DNA of 64,000 bases from Duganella alba (GTDB lineage: Bacteria > Pseudomonadota > Gammaproteobacteria > Burkholderiales > Burkholderiaceae_D). Shown one piece after another: positions 16,850-26,322 of this stretch. The stretch is from assembly GCF_009674495.1 (NCBI RefSeq), contig NZ_WKJN01000027.1:19010-83009 (forward strand), given 5' to 3'. Both the position numbers and the translations under genes were made by a program. Below the pieces are notes generated by a model that was not told where the DNA came from, made no database searches, and worked only from the letters and a program-made list of their open reading frames with translations. Within the stretch, counting starts at the first letter, position 1, and each line of letters starts with the position of its first letter.

Positions 16850-19042
16850 ATGAAATTTGCCACTCCCGCCACCACCAATCCCATCGATCAGCTGAAGATC
16901 ATCGGCCACGCCACCGACCGCATCGATGGACCGCACAAAACCACCGGCACCGCGCCTTACGCCTACGAGCACAAGTTCGACAATGTCGCTTACGGCTACG
17001 TGGTTGGCGCCGGCATTGCCAAGGGCCGCATCACGTCCATCGACACCGGCGCCGCCAAGCGCGCACCGGGCGTGCTGGCCATCGTCACCGCCGACAATGC
17101 GGGCAAGCTGACCAAGGGCGATTTCAACACCGCCAAGCTGCTGGGCGGACCGGAGATCCAGCACTACCACCAGGCGATTGCGCTGGTGGTGGCCGAGACC
17201 TTCGAGCAGGCGCGCGCCGCCGCGCAGCTGGTCAACGTCAAGTACAGCAAGGAGCAGGGCTCTTACGACCTGGCCAAGGTGAAAGACAAGGCCAAGGAGC
17301 CGGACGACAAGGACGCCAAGGACAAGAAAGTCGGCGACTTCAACGGCGCTTTCACCGCCGCGCCGGTCAAGCTGGACGCCACCTACACCACGCCCGATCA
17401 GTCGCACGCGATGATGGAGCCGCACGCGTCCATCGCCAGCTGGAAAGGCGACAAGCTGACGCTGTGGACCGCCAACCAGATGATCGCCTGGGGCCGTGGC
17501 GACATGGCAAAGACGCTAGGCATTCCCAAGGAAAACGTGCGCCTGGTATCGCCATACATCGGCGGCGGCTTTGGTGGCAAGCTGTTCCTGCGCGCCGAAT
17601 CGTTGCTGGCGGCGCTGGGCGCCAAGGCCGTGCAGCGGCCGGTCAAGGTGGCCTTGCAGCGTCCGCTAATGATGAACAACACCACGCACCGGCCGGCCAC
17701 CATCCAGCGGCTGCGCATCGGCGCCACGCGCGAGGGCAAGATCAGCGCCATTGCTCACGAAAGCTGGTCCGGCGATCTGCCGGACGGCAAACCGGAAACC
17801 GCCGTGCAGCAAACGCAGCTGCTGTACGCCGGCCCGAATCGCATGACCAAGATGCGCCTGGCCGTGCTCGACCTACCCGAGGGCAACGCCATGCGCGCGC
17901 CCGGCGAAGCGCCGGGCCTGATGGCGCTGGAAATCGCCATGGACGAGATGGCCGAAAAGCTGAAGATGGACCCGGTCACCTTCCGCATCATCAACGACAC
18001 CACGGTCGATCCGGCCAAGCGCGAGCGCAAGTTCTCGACGCGGCGCTTTGTCGATTGCCTGCGTCTCGGGGCGCAGCGCTTCGGCTGGGACAAGCGCAAT
18101 CCGCAGCCGGGCAAGATGCGCGATGGTCGCTGGCTGGTCGGCATCGGCATGGCCTCGGCCTTCCGCAACAACATGGTGCAGAAGTCCGGCGCGCGCGTAC
18201 GGCTGGATAATCAGGGTGTGGTGACGGTGGAGACCGACATGACCGATATCGGCACCGGCAGCTACACCATCATCGCCCAGACCGCTGCGGAGATGATGGG
18301 CGTGCCGCTGAACAAGGTGGTGGTCAAGCTTGGCGATTCGGATTTCCCGGTCTCGGCCGGTTCGGGCGGGCAGTGGGGTGGCAACAGTTCGACCGCCGGC
18401 GTGTACGCGGCCTGCGTCAAGCTGCGCGAACTGGCGGCGCAGAAGCTGGGGCTGGACCCGGTGCAAGCCGAATTTGCCAACAACGCGGTGCGTGCCGATG
18501 GCCGTTCCTTCCCGCTGACGCAGGCCGCCGCCAACGGCGAGCTGGTGGGCGAGGATACGATGGAGTACGGCGATCTGGACAAGAAATACCAGCAATCGAC
18601 CTTCGGCGCGCACTTTGTCGAAGTCGGCGTCGATGCGGCCACCGGCGAGATTCGCGTGCGGCGCATGCTGGCGGTGTGCGCCTCGGGCCGTATCCTGAAT
18701 CCGAAATCGGCGCGAAGTCAGGTAATCGGCGCCATGACCATGGGCGTCGGCGCGGCGCTGATGGAAGATCTGGTGGTTGACCATCGCGCCGGTTTCTTCG
18801 TCAATCACGACCTGGCTGGCTATGAAGTGCCGGTGCATGCCGACATTCCGCACCAGGAAGTGGTGTTCCTCGACGAGACCGATCCGATCTCTTCACCGAT
18901 GAAAGCCAAGGGCGTGGGTGAGCTGGGTATTTGCGGCGTGGGGGCGGCGGTGGCCAACGCGGTCTACAACGCCACCGGCGTGCGGGTGCGCGATTATCCG
19001 ATCACGCTCGATAAGCTGATCGCAAAAATGCCGGAAGTGTGA
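16850..19042 (+). CDS. paoC: Aldehyde oxidoreductase molybdenum-binding subunit PaoC
   Basis: 730 residues. The aldehyde-oxidase a/b hammerhead domain comes first (about 15-150), followed by the molybdopterin-binding domain. Family marks are GGGFGGK near 235, RAPGEAPGLMALE near 350 and KGVGELGICG near the end, where Glu about 691 is the catalytic base. The complex oxidises aldehydes to carboxylic acids in the periplasm using molybdenum cytosine dinucleotide. The dedicated maturation factor PaoD (XdhC-like) that follows paoC in E. coli is not here, so it must be encoded elsewhere. Confidence 0.94.
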   Translation: MKFATPATTNPIDQLKIIGHATDRIDGPHKTTGTAPYAYEHKFDNVAYGYVVGAGIAKGRITSIDTGAAKRAPGVLAIVTADNAGKLTKGDFNTAKLLGGPEIQHYHQAIALVVAETFEQARAAAQLVNVKYSKEQGSYDLAKVKDKAKEPDDKDAKDKKVGDFNGAFTAAPVKLDATYTTPDQSHAMMEPHASIASWKGDKLTLWTANQMIAWGRGDMAKTLGIPKENVRLVSPYIGGGFGGKLFLRAESLLAALGAKAVQRPVKVALQRPLMMNNTTHRPATIQRLRIGATREGKISAIAHESWSGDLPDGKPETAVQQTQLLYAGPNRMTKMRLAVLDLPEGNAMRAPGEAPGLMALEIAMDEMAEKLKMDPVTFRIINDTTVDPAKRERKFSTRRFVDCLRLGAQRFGWDKRNPQPGKMRDGRWLVGIGMASAFRNNMVQKSGARVRLDNQGVVTVETDMTDIGTGSYTIIAQTAAEMMGVPLNKVVVKLGDSDFPVSAGSGGQWGGNSSTAGVYAACVKLRELAAQKLGLDPVQAEFANNAVRADGRSFPLTQAAANGELVGEDTMEYGDLDKKYQQSTFGAHFVEVGVDAATGEIRVRRMLAVCASGRILNPKSARSQVIGAMTMGVGAALMEDLVVDHRAGFFVNHDLAGYEVPVHADIPHQEVVFLDETDPISSPMKAKGVGELGICGVGAAVANAVYNATGVRVRDYPITLDKLIAKMPEV

Positions 19043-19084
19043 GTTGGTGCTATCCTGTTCAGACGTTTTGAACAAGGAGGATAT

Positions 19085-19300
19085 ATGCCTGCTTCTCACG
19101 AAACTTATACCCGTAAGCAAGGTCTGAAACAGACCTACGACGTGGAGTACACGGCGCTGCGCTACAAGATATCCCTGGGCAACAAAGTGCTCAAGGATAT
19201 ACAGCTGGGTCTGCAGTCAGCGCCGGTCTACGATCCGGAAATCGCCTGGCGACATGCGGTGGCCGATATCGAAAACCTGCGCGGCATGACCGAGCAATAG
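19085..19300 (+). CDS. Small hypothetical protein
   Basis: 71 residues, soluble and basic at the N-terminus (YTRKQGLKQTYDVEYT), no cysteine and no membrane segment. AAGGAGG seven bases before the ATG is an excellent ribosome site, and codon use matches the neighbours, so expression is likely. A small hairpin, GTTCA/TGAAC, sits just before the Shine-Dalgarno (about 19059-19075). It follows paoC by 42 bp and may be read through from it. I recognise no family. Confidence 0.6.
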   Translation: MPASHETYTRKQGLKQTYDVEYTALRYKISLGNKVLKDIQLGLQSAPVYDPEIAWRHAVADIENLRGMTEQ

Positions 19301-19306
19301 CCTGAC

Positions 19307-20509
19307 TCAACGGCCACACCCGGCGCTCAGCACCGGGTGTTTCCGCATGTTCAAACCCATCAGTTCCGGCTTGTCGTAGGGGATGTAGTTCATCCAGAAC
19401 CACGGCAGGCAAGTCTTGCCGTAGACATACTCTACGGCGGGGAGGAACATGCTGTTCCCATTCGAGCTGTTGCTCAACAACACGATGCCGTCACGCTGCT
19501 GACGGAAGCCCAGCGCGAAGTTGTTGGTGCCATCGTCCGCTCCCTCCTTGAAGAACGCCGGTCCCATCGGCGAGTTGTACAGCGGCCAGCCCAGGCCGAT
19601 CGACAAGCCGATGCCGCGCCACAAGTCGGTGTCGCCCGGCCAGTGCGAAGGGAACTGTTGCAGCGAGACGATGGCCATCTGCGGCGACAGCATTTCCTTG
19701 TACGAGGCCGGCGACAAGCCTTCGCCGCGCAGCACGCCGGCCATGAAGGCGGCATAGTCGCCGATGGTGGTGTCCATGGAGCCGGCCGCGCGCGCATCGC
19801 TGCGGCGCTTGTGCGGGATAACGGTGCCGTCCTTGCCGTAGTGGGTGGTTTCGCGTCCGGCCCAATCGTCGCGCCAGACCATGCTGGTGTCGCGCATGCC
19901 GAAGCGGTCGAACACGCGCTGTTGCATCAGCGTTTCCAGCGCGATGCCGGTGCGTTCTTCCACCGCGATTTGCAGGATGTTCAGGCCTTCGCCGGAATAG
20001 ACGTAGCGGCTGCCGGGCGGATACTTGAAATCAAGCTTGCCGTTATCGTTGATGTAGCGCCAGTTGAGCAGGCCGCTGGTGTGGGACAGCAGCATGCGTG
20101 GCGTCAGTAGCTGCCAGCGCGGATCGTCCTTCAGGTCGGCATATTTCGGATAATCGGGCAGCGGCTTGTTCAGCAGCGTGGGCAGCGGCGCATCCAGCGA
20201 TAGGACGCCTTCGTCCACCAGCTGCATCACCGTGTAGGCGAACACGGCCTTGGTGAGCGAGGCGGCGTACATGATGGTGTCGGTGCGCAGCGGTTGCTGC
20301 TTTTCGACGTTGGCGTAGCCGTAGGCCTGGGTGTAGCTGACCTTGCCGTCCTTGATGACGGCCACGGCCAGGCCAGGGACTTTGGCGGCGCTCATCAGGC
20401 GCTGCATTTCGGCGTCTAGCGCCTGCTCGGCCGGCGGCTGGGTAGCGCATCCTCCAAGCATCACAACGGCAATCAAAGCAGCGTAGCGGGGCAGGGAGGA
20501 GAGGCGCAT
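19307..20509 (-). CDS. Serine hydrolase lipoprotein of the beta-lactamase class C fold
   Basis: 400 residues. The signal peptide ends in a lipobox (MLGGCA, Cys 21), so it is a lipoprotein. The active-site SxxK is SLTK (Ser 84, Lys 87), followed by LLSHTSGL near 140-147 and the second motif YSG (171-173) in place of YxN. Proteins of this group act as esterases, D-aminopeptidases or penicillin-binding proteins more often than as true beta-lactamases. It is 2 bp downstream of the aminotransferase gene on the same strand, so the two may be one transcript. Confidence 0.85.
   Translation of the reverse strand: MRLSSLPRYAALIAVVMLGGCATQPPAEQALDAEMQRLMSAAKVPGLAVAVIKDGKVSYTQAYGYANVEKQQPLRTDTIMYAASLTKAVFAYTVMQLVDEGVLSLDAPLPTLLNKPLPDYPKYADLKDDPRWQLLTPRMLLSHTSGLLNWRYINDNGKLDFKYPPGSRYVYSGEGLNILQIAVEERTGIALETLMQQRVFDRFGMRDTSMVWRDDWAGRETTHYGKDGTVIPHKRRSDARAAGSMDTTIGDYAAFMAGVLRGEGLSPASYKEMLSPQMAIVSLQQFPSHWPGDTDLWRGIGLSIGLGWPLYNSPMGPAFFKEGADDGTNNFALGFRQQRDGIVLLSNSSNGNSMFLPAVEYVYGKTCLPWFWMNYIPYDKPELMGLNMRKHPVLSAGCGR
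19316..19343. terminator. Hairpin near convergent gene ends (weak terminator)
   Basis: ACACCCGG (19316-19323) pairs with CCGGGTGT (19333-19340) over a 9-nt loop, followed by only three Ts in the forward direction. It lies in the last codons of the reverse serine hydrolase gene and 16 bp after the small forward gene, so it can end forward transcription. Confidence 0.45.
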
Positions 20510-20511
20510 GG

Positions 20512-21651
20512 TCAGACCTTTCTGGATTGGGCCGCGAACCAGGGTTTCAGGCGGCGGATGGCTTCTTCGATTTCCGCCGTGGAGACGGCAAAGCTGAATC
20601 GGATGAAATATTTACCGTCGACCGGGTCGAAATCGATGCCGGGTGCGCTGGCGATGCCCGTGTCTTGCAGCAGGCGCTTGCAGAAGGCCAGGCTGTCGTC
20701 GGTCAGGTGGGCGATGCTGGCGTAGATGTAGAACGCGCCATCGGGCGGCGCCACCGTGGTCAGGCCCAGCTCGGGCAGCGCGGCCAGCAGCAGGCGGCGG
20801 TTTTCGCGGTAGACGCTGATGTGGCCGTCCAGTTCATCGAGCGCGTCGAAGGCGGCCAGGCCGGCGTGCTGGCTTAATGACGGCGCGGTCAGGAACAGGT
20901 TGCCGCAATAGGCTTGCGCGCGTTCGACATGCTCTTGCGGCGCCAGCAGCCAGCCCAGGCGCCAGCCGGCCATGCTGAAATATTTCGAGAAGCTGCTGAC
21001 CACCAGCGCCTGCGGTTCGTGGGCGAGGATGGTTTGCGCCGGCTCGACGTAGCTCAGGCCGTGGTAAATCTCGTCGGAAATGATGCGGATGCCGCGTGCG
21101 CGACAGACTTCGGTGATGGCCTTCAGCTCGTCGGCCTTGATCAGTGTGCCGGTCGGATTGGCGGGCGAGGCGATGATGACGCCTTGCGGCGCCGGCTCGA
21201 CGGCGGCCAGGGCGGCGGCGGTCAGCTGAAAGCCGACCTCGGCGCCGCAGGCGATTTCCACCGGCTGCATGTGCAGCGCCTTCAGCGTGTTGCGGTAGGC
21301 CACGTAGCCGGGACGCGCCATGGCGATGCGATCGCCCGGCGAGAACATCGAACTGAGCGCCAGCACCAGCGCCGGCGAGGCGCCGCAGGTCAGGATGAAG
21401 CGGTCGGCATCGACTTTTACGCCGTAGCGTTCGTCGTAGAATTGCGCCAGCCGCTGTTTCAGCGGCGCGCTTTCCCAGTAGCCCATGCTTTCGGCGTCCA
21501 GCACGGCGTGCGCCCTGGCGATGGCGGTCTTCGGCGCGCCGGTGGACGGCTGGCCAAATTCCATGTGGATGATCGAGCGCCCCTCGGCTTTCAGGGCGTG
21601 AGCCTGTTTGCTGATGGCGATGGCGTGGAAGGGTTCGAGTTCGGCTTTCAT
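20512..21651 (-). CDS. Class I/II PLP-dependent aminotransferase
   Basis: 379 residues, fold-type I. The PLP lysine is Lys 223 in SSFSKYFSMAGWRLGW; the pocket is further marked by ASPANPTG near 161-168 and SDEIYHGLSY near 192-201, and the C-terminal substrate arginine is in YFIRFSFA. The closest groups are aspartate/aromatic-type aminotransferases of unassigned specificity. The ATG at 21651 has no Shine-Dalgarno but lies about 8 bases after TATAAT, so the messenger may be leaderless. It is divergent from the DUF748 gene, and the downstream serine hydrolase is probably co-transcribed. Confidence 0.88.
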   Translation of the reverse strand: MKAELEPFHAIAISKQAHALKAEGRSIIHMEFGQPSTGAPKTAIARAHAVLDAESMGYWESAPLKQRLAQFYDERYGVKVDADRFILTCGASPALVLALSSMFSPGDRIAMARPGYVAYRNTLKALHMQPVEIACGAEVGFQLTAAALAAVEPAPQGVIIASPANPTGTLIKADELKAITEVCRARGIRIISDEIYHGLSYVEPAQTILAHEPQALVVSSFSKYFSMAGWRLGWLLAPQEHVERAQAYCGNLFLTAPSLSQHAGLAAFDALDELDGHISVYRENRRLLLAALPELGLTTVAPPDGAFYIYASIAHLTDDSLAFCKRLLQDTGIASAPGIDFDPVDGKYFIRFSFAVSTAEIEEAIRRLKPWFAAQSRKV

Positions 21652-21658
21652 GGCATCG

Positions 21659-21664
21659 ATTATA
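21659..21664 (-). promoter_or_regulatory. -10 box implying a leaderless transcript
   Basis: A perfect TATAAT on the reverse strand ends 7 bases before the aminotransferase ATG (21651). With the usual 6-7 base gap, transcription would begin within a base or two of the start codon. The -35 region (about 21682-21687) is a poor match. Confidence 0.45.
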
Positions 21665-21704
21665 CTGTTGCTTGTTACATAAAAATAGTGAAGGCTGGCT
21701 GGGT

Positions 21705-24700
21705 ATGGCAATACGTTGGAAACGGTGGGGCATAGGTGCGGCGAGCGCCGTCGGTGTGTATGCATTGGCGGGGGCCTGGCTGTTGCCGAGCGTGATCAAA
21801 AGCCAGCTGCCCAAGTATGCCGAGACCGAACTGGAGCGCAAGGCCAGCATCGGTCAGCTCAGCTTCAATCCTTTCACGCTGCGATTGGAAGCGCAGGATG
21901 TGCGCCTGACCGAGGCCGATGGCGCGCCGTTGTTCGCGGTCGGCGGCCTGGCGGTGGAGATGCAATGGCGTTCGCTGTTCCGCCGCGCCTTCAGTTTTGC
22001 CGAGATCCGCATCACGCAGCCAGCGGTGCAGCTGGCGATTGCCAAGGATGGCAAGTTCAATATCGCCGAGTTTTTGGCGACGCTGGACAAGCACAAGAAG
22101 GACGACAAGGATAGCGGCATGCCGCGCCTGATCATCGAGCATTTCGCACTCGACGGCGGCAAGGTCGCCATGCACGACAAGCACGCCGGTTACGACGATA
22201 CTTTTACGCCCATCACCTTTGCGCTAAATAACCTGAGCACGCTACCGGACGAGAACGGCGACTACACGTTGAGTGCGGATGCCGGACTCGGCGGCAAGCT
22301 GCACTGGAAAGGTGTCGCTGCGGTCAATCCGATCAGCGGCAGCGGCGTGCTGACGCTGGACAAGGTGGCCTTGCCGGGCATTGCGACATATCTGAAGTCG
22401 TTTTCGCGCATCGTGGTGGCGGATGGCAAGCTGTCGGCCAATCTGCCGTACCAGTTCGGCTACAAGGATGGCAAGCTGAATGCGAACCTGAGCGGCGCCG
22501 GCCTGACCTTGAGCGATTTGTCGCTGAAACGTGGCGACGATGCGCCGTTTGTGAAGCTGAAGCAGCTGATCGTCGGCGACGTGGGCGTGGACTTGCTGAA
22601 GCAGTCGGTGCTGGTCGGCAGCCTGCAACTGAACGGCGGCGCGCTGGCGGTGCGGCGTGATGCGGTGGGAGAGCTGGATGTCGCCAATCTGATGCTGCCG
22701 ACGCCGGCTGCGCCCGCTGCGGCCAAGCCTGCGCCGGCCAAGGATGGCGGCTGGAAGCTGCAATTCAAGCAGATTGGCCTGGATGCGGTGGCTGTCAGCT
22801 ATTTCGATCAGACGGTCAGTCCGGCACTCAAGGTCAGTACCGACAACGCCAAGCTGAAACTGGCCTTGCAGCTGGATGGCGCGAAACTGAATATCGCCGA
22901 TGCCGATTTTTCGATGGATAACCTGTCGCTGAACAGCGGTTCGCAAGCGCCGTTGAAGCTGTCGCGTATCGGCTTCGAGGAGGCGACGCTGGATCTGGAC
23001 GCGCGCAAGGCCAGCGTCGGACGCCTGTATGCGGATGGCGGCCAGCTGGATCTGTCGCGCGACGCCAAGGGCAAGTTCCTGTTCCTGAACGCACTGCCGA
23101 AGTCGGGCAGCAACGCGGCCGCCCCGGCTTCGGCGAGCACCGACACGCCGGCGTGGAGCGCAAACGTCAAGTCTGTCGAATTGAACAAGTTCGGCGCGCG
23201 CTTTGACGATGCCAGCACCGGCATCAAGATCAATCTGCAGGACTTCAACCTGAAAGTGCGCGACGCCGGCACCGACCTGAAAAAGCCGCTGGCGTTCGAA
23301 GGCGGCGTCGGCCTGCGTGAAGGCGGCCAACTGGTCGCCAAGGGCAAAGTGGTGCCGGCCAGCGGCGCGGTGGACACCGACCTGAAACTGACCAAGCTGG
23401 CGCTGGCGCCGGTGCAACCGCTGCTGGGCAAATACGTCAAGCTGAAGATCGCCGATGGCGCCATCAACGCGCAAGGCCGCTTGCGCACCGGCGCCGGCGG
23501 CAGCAAGAACGATCCATCGCTGCGCTACGACGGCTCGTTCGAAGTGGCCGAACTGTCGCTGAACGAACTGGACAACGACCGCTTCGCCCACTGGAAATCG
23601 GTAGGCGCCGACAAGCTGGTCTTGAGCCTGAAACCGGACCTGCTGGATGTGGCCGAGCTGCGCGTGGTGCAGCCGAATGCGATTCTGATGATCGAAAACG
23701 ACCGCAGCTTCAATGCCCAGCGCCTGCTGGTGGAACAGCCGGCCGCGCCATCGGCTCCTGGCGCGCAAACGGCTGCGACGGCCAGCGAACCGTTCCCGGT
23801 CCGTGTGCGCCGCGTGCGCTTGCAGGATGCCAAGCTGGACTTCACCGACTTGAGCCTGCGTCCGCAATTCGGCGCCAAGATTTATGAGCTGAACGGCGTG
23901 ATCACCGGCCTGTCATCCAAGCGCGATGCGCGCAGCCAGATCGAGCTTGATGGTCGTGTCGACGATTACGGCCTGGCGCGCGTGCGCGGCCAGCTGAATC
24001 CGTTTGCGCCAGCCGACAACACCGATCTGAACGTGGTGTTCAAGAATATCGACATGGTGTCCGCTTCGCCATACAGCATGAAGTTTGCCGGCTACAAAAT
24101 CGCCGAAGGCAAGATCTCGCTGGACTTGCAATACAAGGTACGCAACAACCAGCTGGAAGGCAACAATCAGGTGGTGCTCGACAACCTGACGCTGGGCGAA
24201 CGCATCGATAGCCCGGATGCGCTCAAGCTGCCGCTGGAACTGGCGCTGGCCATCCTCAAGGACAGCAACGGCCGTATCGACCTGGGCGTGCCTGTGTCGG
24301 GCAATATGAACGATCCGTCGTTCAGCTATGGCGCGGTGGTGTGGAAGGCGATCGGCAACATCATGACCAGGATCGTGACGTCGCCGTTCCGCGCGCTGGG
24401 CAATCTGTTCGGCGTCAGCGGCGACAAGCTGGAAGCGGTGGAGTTCGATGCCGGCAGCGATATCGTGCTGCCGCCGGAGCGTGAGAAGCTGGCGCAGGTC
24501 GCCAAGATTTTGCAGAAGAAACCGGAGCTGAAGCTGTCCGTACCGGGCCTGTACAGCGAGGCCAATGATGGCGCGGCCCTGCGTCAGCAAGCGCTGCGCC
24601 GAGCGGTGCTGGCCAAGGCCGACATCAAGCTGGCTGCCGGCGAGCAGCCAGGTCCGCTGGATATCGGTCAGCGCAAGGTGCGCACCGCATTGCGTGACCT

Positions 24701-25067
24701 GTACGCTGAACGCTTCGGCGCGCCGGAACTGGACAAGCTGAAGAAGGCCGCCGAAACCGCCAACGGCGCTGCCGACGCGGGCGCCGCGCAGAAGAAGCTG
24801 CCGGTGCTGCAACGTCTGGGCAAGATGGTGCAGGGCGAGCCGCAGGTGGCGGACGCGACGGCGTTTTATGGCGACCTGCAGGCGCGCCTGGAGAAGAATC
24901 AGCCGCTGGCCAAGGACGCGTTGCCGCAACTGGGCGCGCAACGTGCCGCAGCAATCGTCGCAGTGCTGAAGGAAGCTGGCGCCGCGGCGACGGCGGCCGC
25001 GCCGGTCGCGGCGGAGAGCGAAGCCGGCAAGCCGGTCGCCGTGAAGCTGGAACTGGCGGCGAAATAA
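21705..25067 (+). CDS. DUF748 AsmA/TamB-like envelope protein
   Basis: 1120 residues. One N-terminal membrane anchor (about 8-28) is followed by a very long periplasmic region of repeating amphipathic beta-strands, the AsmA-like/DUF748 architecture (for example FNPFTLRLEAQDVRL near 46-60 and FKNIDMVSASPYSMKFAGY near 780-798). A C-terminal helical Ala/Lys-rich part follows. Proteins of this superfamily form hydrophobic grooves that bridge inner and outer membrane for lipid traffic; whether DUF748 members do so is inferred. The ATG at 21705 was chosen over an in-frame codon 33 bp upstream because the anchor follows it directly. The next gene begins 1 bp after its stop. Confidence 0.82.
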   Translation: MAIRWKRWGIGAASAVGVYALAGAWLLPSVIKSQLPKYAETELERKASIGQLSFNPFTLRLEAQDVRLTEADGAPLFAVGGLAVEMQWRSLFRRAFSFAEIRITQPAVQLAIAKDGKFNIAEFLATLDKHKKDDKDSGMPRLIIEHFALDGGKVAMHDKHAGYDDTFTPITFALNNLSTLPDENGDYTLSADAGLGGKLHWKGVAAVNPISGSGVLTLDKVALPGIATYLKSFSRIVVADGKLSANLPYQFGYKDGKLNANLSGAGLTLSDLSLKRGDDAPFVKLKQLIVGDVGVDLLKQSVLVGSLQLNGGALAVRRDAVGELDVANLMLPTPAAPAAAKPAPAKDGGWKLQFKQIGLDAVAVSYFDQTVSPALKVSTDNAKLKLALQLDGAKLNIADADFSMDNLSLNSGSQAPLKLSRIGFEEATLDLDARKASVGRLYADGGQLDLSRDAKGKFLFLNALPKSGSNAAAPASASTDTPAWSANVKSVELNKFGARFDDASTGIKINLQDFNLKVRDAGTDLKKPLAFEGGVGLREGGQLVAKGKVVPASGAVDTDLKLTKLALAPVQPLLGKYVKLKIADGAINAQGRLRTGAGGSKNDPSLRYDGSFEVAELSLNELDNDRFAHWKSVGADKLVLSLKPDLLDVAELRVVQPNAILMIENDRSFNAQRLLVEQPAAPSAPGAQTAATASEPFPVRVRRVRLQDAKLDFTDLSLRPQFGAKIYELNGVITGLSSKRDARSQIELDGRVDDYGLARVRGQLNPFAPADNTDLNVVFKNIDMVSASPYSMKFAGYKIAEGKISLDLQYKVRNNQLEGNNQVVLDNLTLGERIDSPDALKLPLELALAILKDSNGRIDLGVPVSGNMNDPSFSYGAVVWKAIGNIMTRIVTSPFRALGNLFGVSGDKLEAVEFDAGSDIVLPPEREKLAQVAKILQKKPELKLSVPGLYSEANDGAALRQQALRRAVLAKADIKLAAGEQPGPLDIGQRKVRTALRDLYAERFGAPELDKLKKAAETANGAADAGAAQKKLPVLQRLGKMVQGEPQVADATAFYGDLQARLEKNQPLAKDALPQLGAQRAAAIVAVLKEAGAAATAAAPVAAESEAGKPVAVKLELAAK

Positions 25068-25068
25068 G

Positions 25069-25923
25069 ATGACCGAATCGGATAAGCATCCCGCCGGCAA
25101 TCCCCTGTTGGCGGGGCTGGCGCTGCTATGCAGCCAGCTGTCGCTGAACGTCGGGGCGGCGATCGCCAAGCATCTGTTCCCGAGAATCGGCGTGGAGGGT
25201 GTGACGGCGTATCGCGTCGGCATTTCGGCGCTGGTGATGCTGCTGATCTTCCGTCCGTGGCGCACGCCGCTGACCGTCAAGCAGGTGGTCAACGTCGCCA
25301 TCTACGGCTCGGTGATCGGGCTGATGAACCTGATGATTTATCGCGCCTTCAGCCGGATTCCGATGGGTGTGGCGGTGGCGATCGAGGTGGCGGGGCCACT
25401 GACGGTGGCGGTGCTGTCCTCGCATCGTCCGCGCGATCTGGTGGCGGTGGGCCTGGCAGCGGTGGGCTTGTATTTCCTGCTGCCGATTCATGGCCACGTC
25501 GATCAGCTGGACCCGGTGGGTGTCGCCTATGCGGCAGCGGCGGCGGTGTGCTGGGCCTTGTACATCGTCTACGGCAAGCGCGTGTCGGCCATGTCGGGCG
25601 GGCAGTCGGTGGCGTGGGGCATGCTGGCGGCGTCGCTGTTCATTGTGCCGATTGGCGTGGCGCATGCCGGCGCGCTGTTGCTGACGCCTTCGCTTCTGCT
25701 GGTTGGTGTGGCGATTGCGTTGATGTCCAGCGCGGTGCCATACACGCTGGAAATGGTGTCGATGCGCACGCTGTCGTCGCGCACCTTCAGCATGTTCAGC
25801 AGCGCCGCACCGGCGCTCAGTGCGCTGGCCGGCATGGTGGTGCTGGGCGAGCAACTGACACTGACGCAATGGCTGGCCATCGCCGCCATCGTTACCGCCT
25901 CCGCGCTCACATCCTTGCGCTAA
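25069..25923 (+). CDS. rhtA: EamA-family exporter, RhtA-like
   Basis: 284 residues with about ten membrane segments in two EamA repeats. Residues VGVTAYRVGISALVMLLIFRPW and the second-half IALMSSAVPYTLEMVSMRTL with TFSMFSSAAPA (short excerpts only) match RhtA, the threonine/homoserine exporter of E. coli, better than other EamA members. It is an inner-membrane drug/metabolite-type transporter. It starts one base after the DUF748 stop codon, so translation is probably coupled, though no functional link is obvious. A broader amino-acid efflux role is possible. Confidence 0.8.
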   Translation: MTESDKHPAGNPLLAGLALLCSQLSLNVGAAIAKHLFPRIGVEGVTAYRVGISALVMLLIFRPWRTPLTVKQVVNVAIYGSVIGLMNLMIYRAFSRIPMGVAVAIEVAGPLTVAVLSSHRPRDLVAVGLAAVGLYFLLPIHGHVDQLDPVGVAYAAAAAVCWALYIVYGKRVSAMSGGQSVAWGMLAASLFIVPIGVAHAGALLLTPSLLLVGVAIALMSSAVPYTLEMVSMRTLSSRTFSMFSSAAPALSALAGMVVLGEQLTLTQWLAIAAIVTASALTSLR

Positions 25924-25977
25924 CTCAAACCGGTTCAGCTTGCCTGAGCCGCCGGACGCGGCGTAGGATGAATCGTC

Positions 25978-26262
25978 ATGGATATCGAAGCCCGCCTTGA
26001 CAAGCACGACGAAATGTTCGTCAACGTTATCGAACGTTTGTCGAAGATAGAAACGCGGCTGGATCACATTGAGGCCAATATGGTCACCAAGGCTGATCTG
26101 GCAGAGATGAGCGCGACCATCATCAAATGGGTGGTCGGCATGATTTTCGGCTCGGCCGTCGCGGCGATCACTGTCATGACTTTTGTACTGAACAACGCCG
26201 TACCCAAAGCGCCGCCGGCTCCGCCGACGCCGATTGTCGTCCAGGTTCCCGCCTACAAATAG
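25978..26262 (+). CDS. Short coiled-coil protein with one membrane segment
   Basis: 94 residues: an N-terminal coiled coil (about 3-45, IERLSKIETRLDHIEANM), a membrane segment (about 48-72, IIKWVVGMIFGSAVAAITVM) and a Pro/Ala-rich tail (about 75-94). Its layout matches the 137-residue protein at 14724, so both probably belong to one family of membrane-tethered coiled coils. The function is not known. No strong ribosome site is visible before the ATG. Confidence 0.6.
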   Translation: MDIEARLDKHDEMFVNVIERLSKIETRLDHIEANMVTKADLAEMSATIIKWVVGMIFGSAVAAITVMTFVLNNAVPKAPPAPPTPIVVQVPAYK

Positions 26263-26322
26263 CAGACTTATTGCTTTTGCAACGAGTTCATGGCAGCATA
26301 AGCGCTTCTTTATGGAGGTGCT

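Noticed and set aside
19059..19075. GTTCA/TGAAC hairpin before the 19085 gene as a riboswitch
   Set aside because: Five base pairs only, and no further structure is seen.
25924..25960. Hairpin after the RhtA-like gene as a terminator
   Set aside because: The stem has a G-T pair and no T-tract follows.
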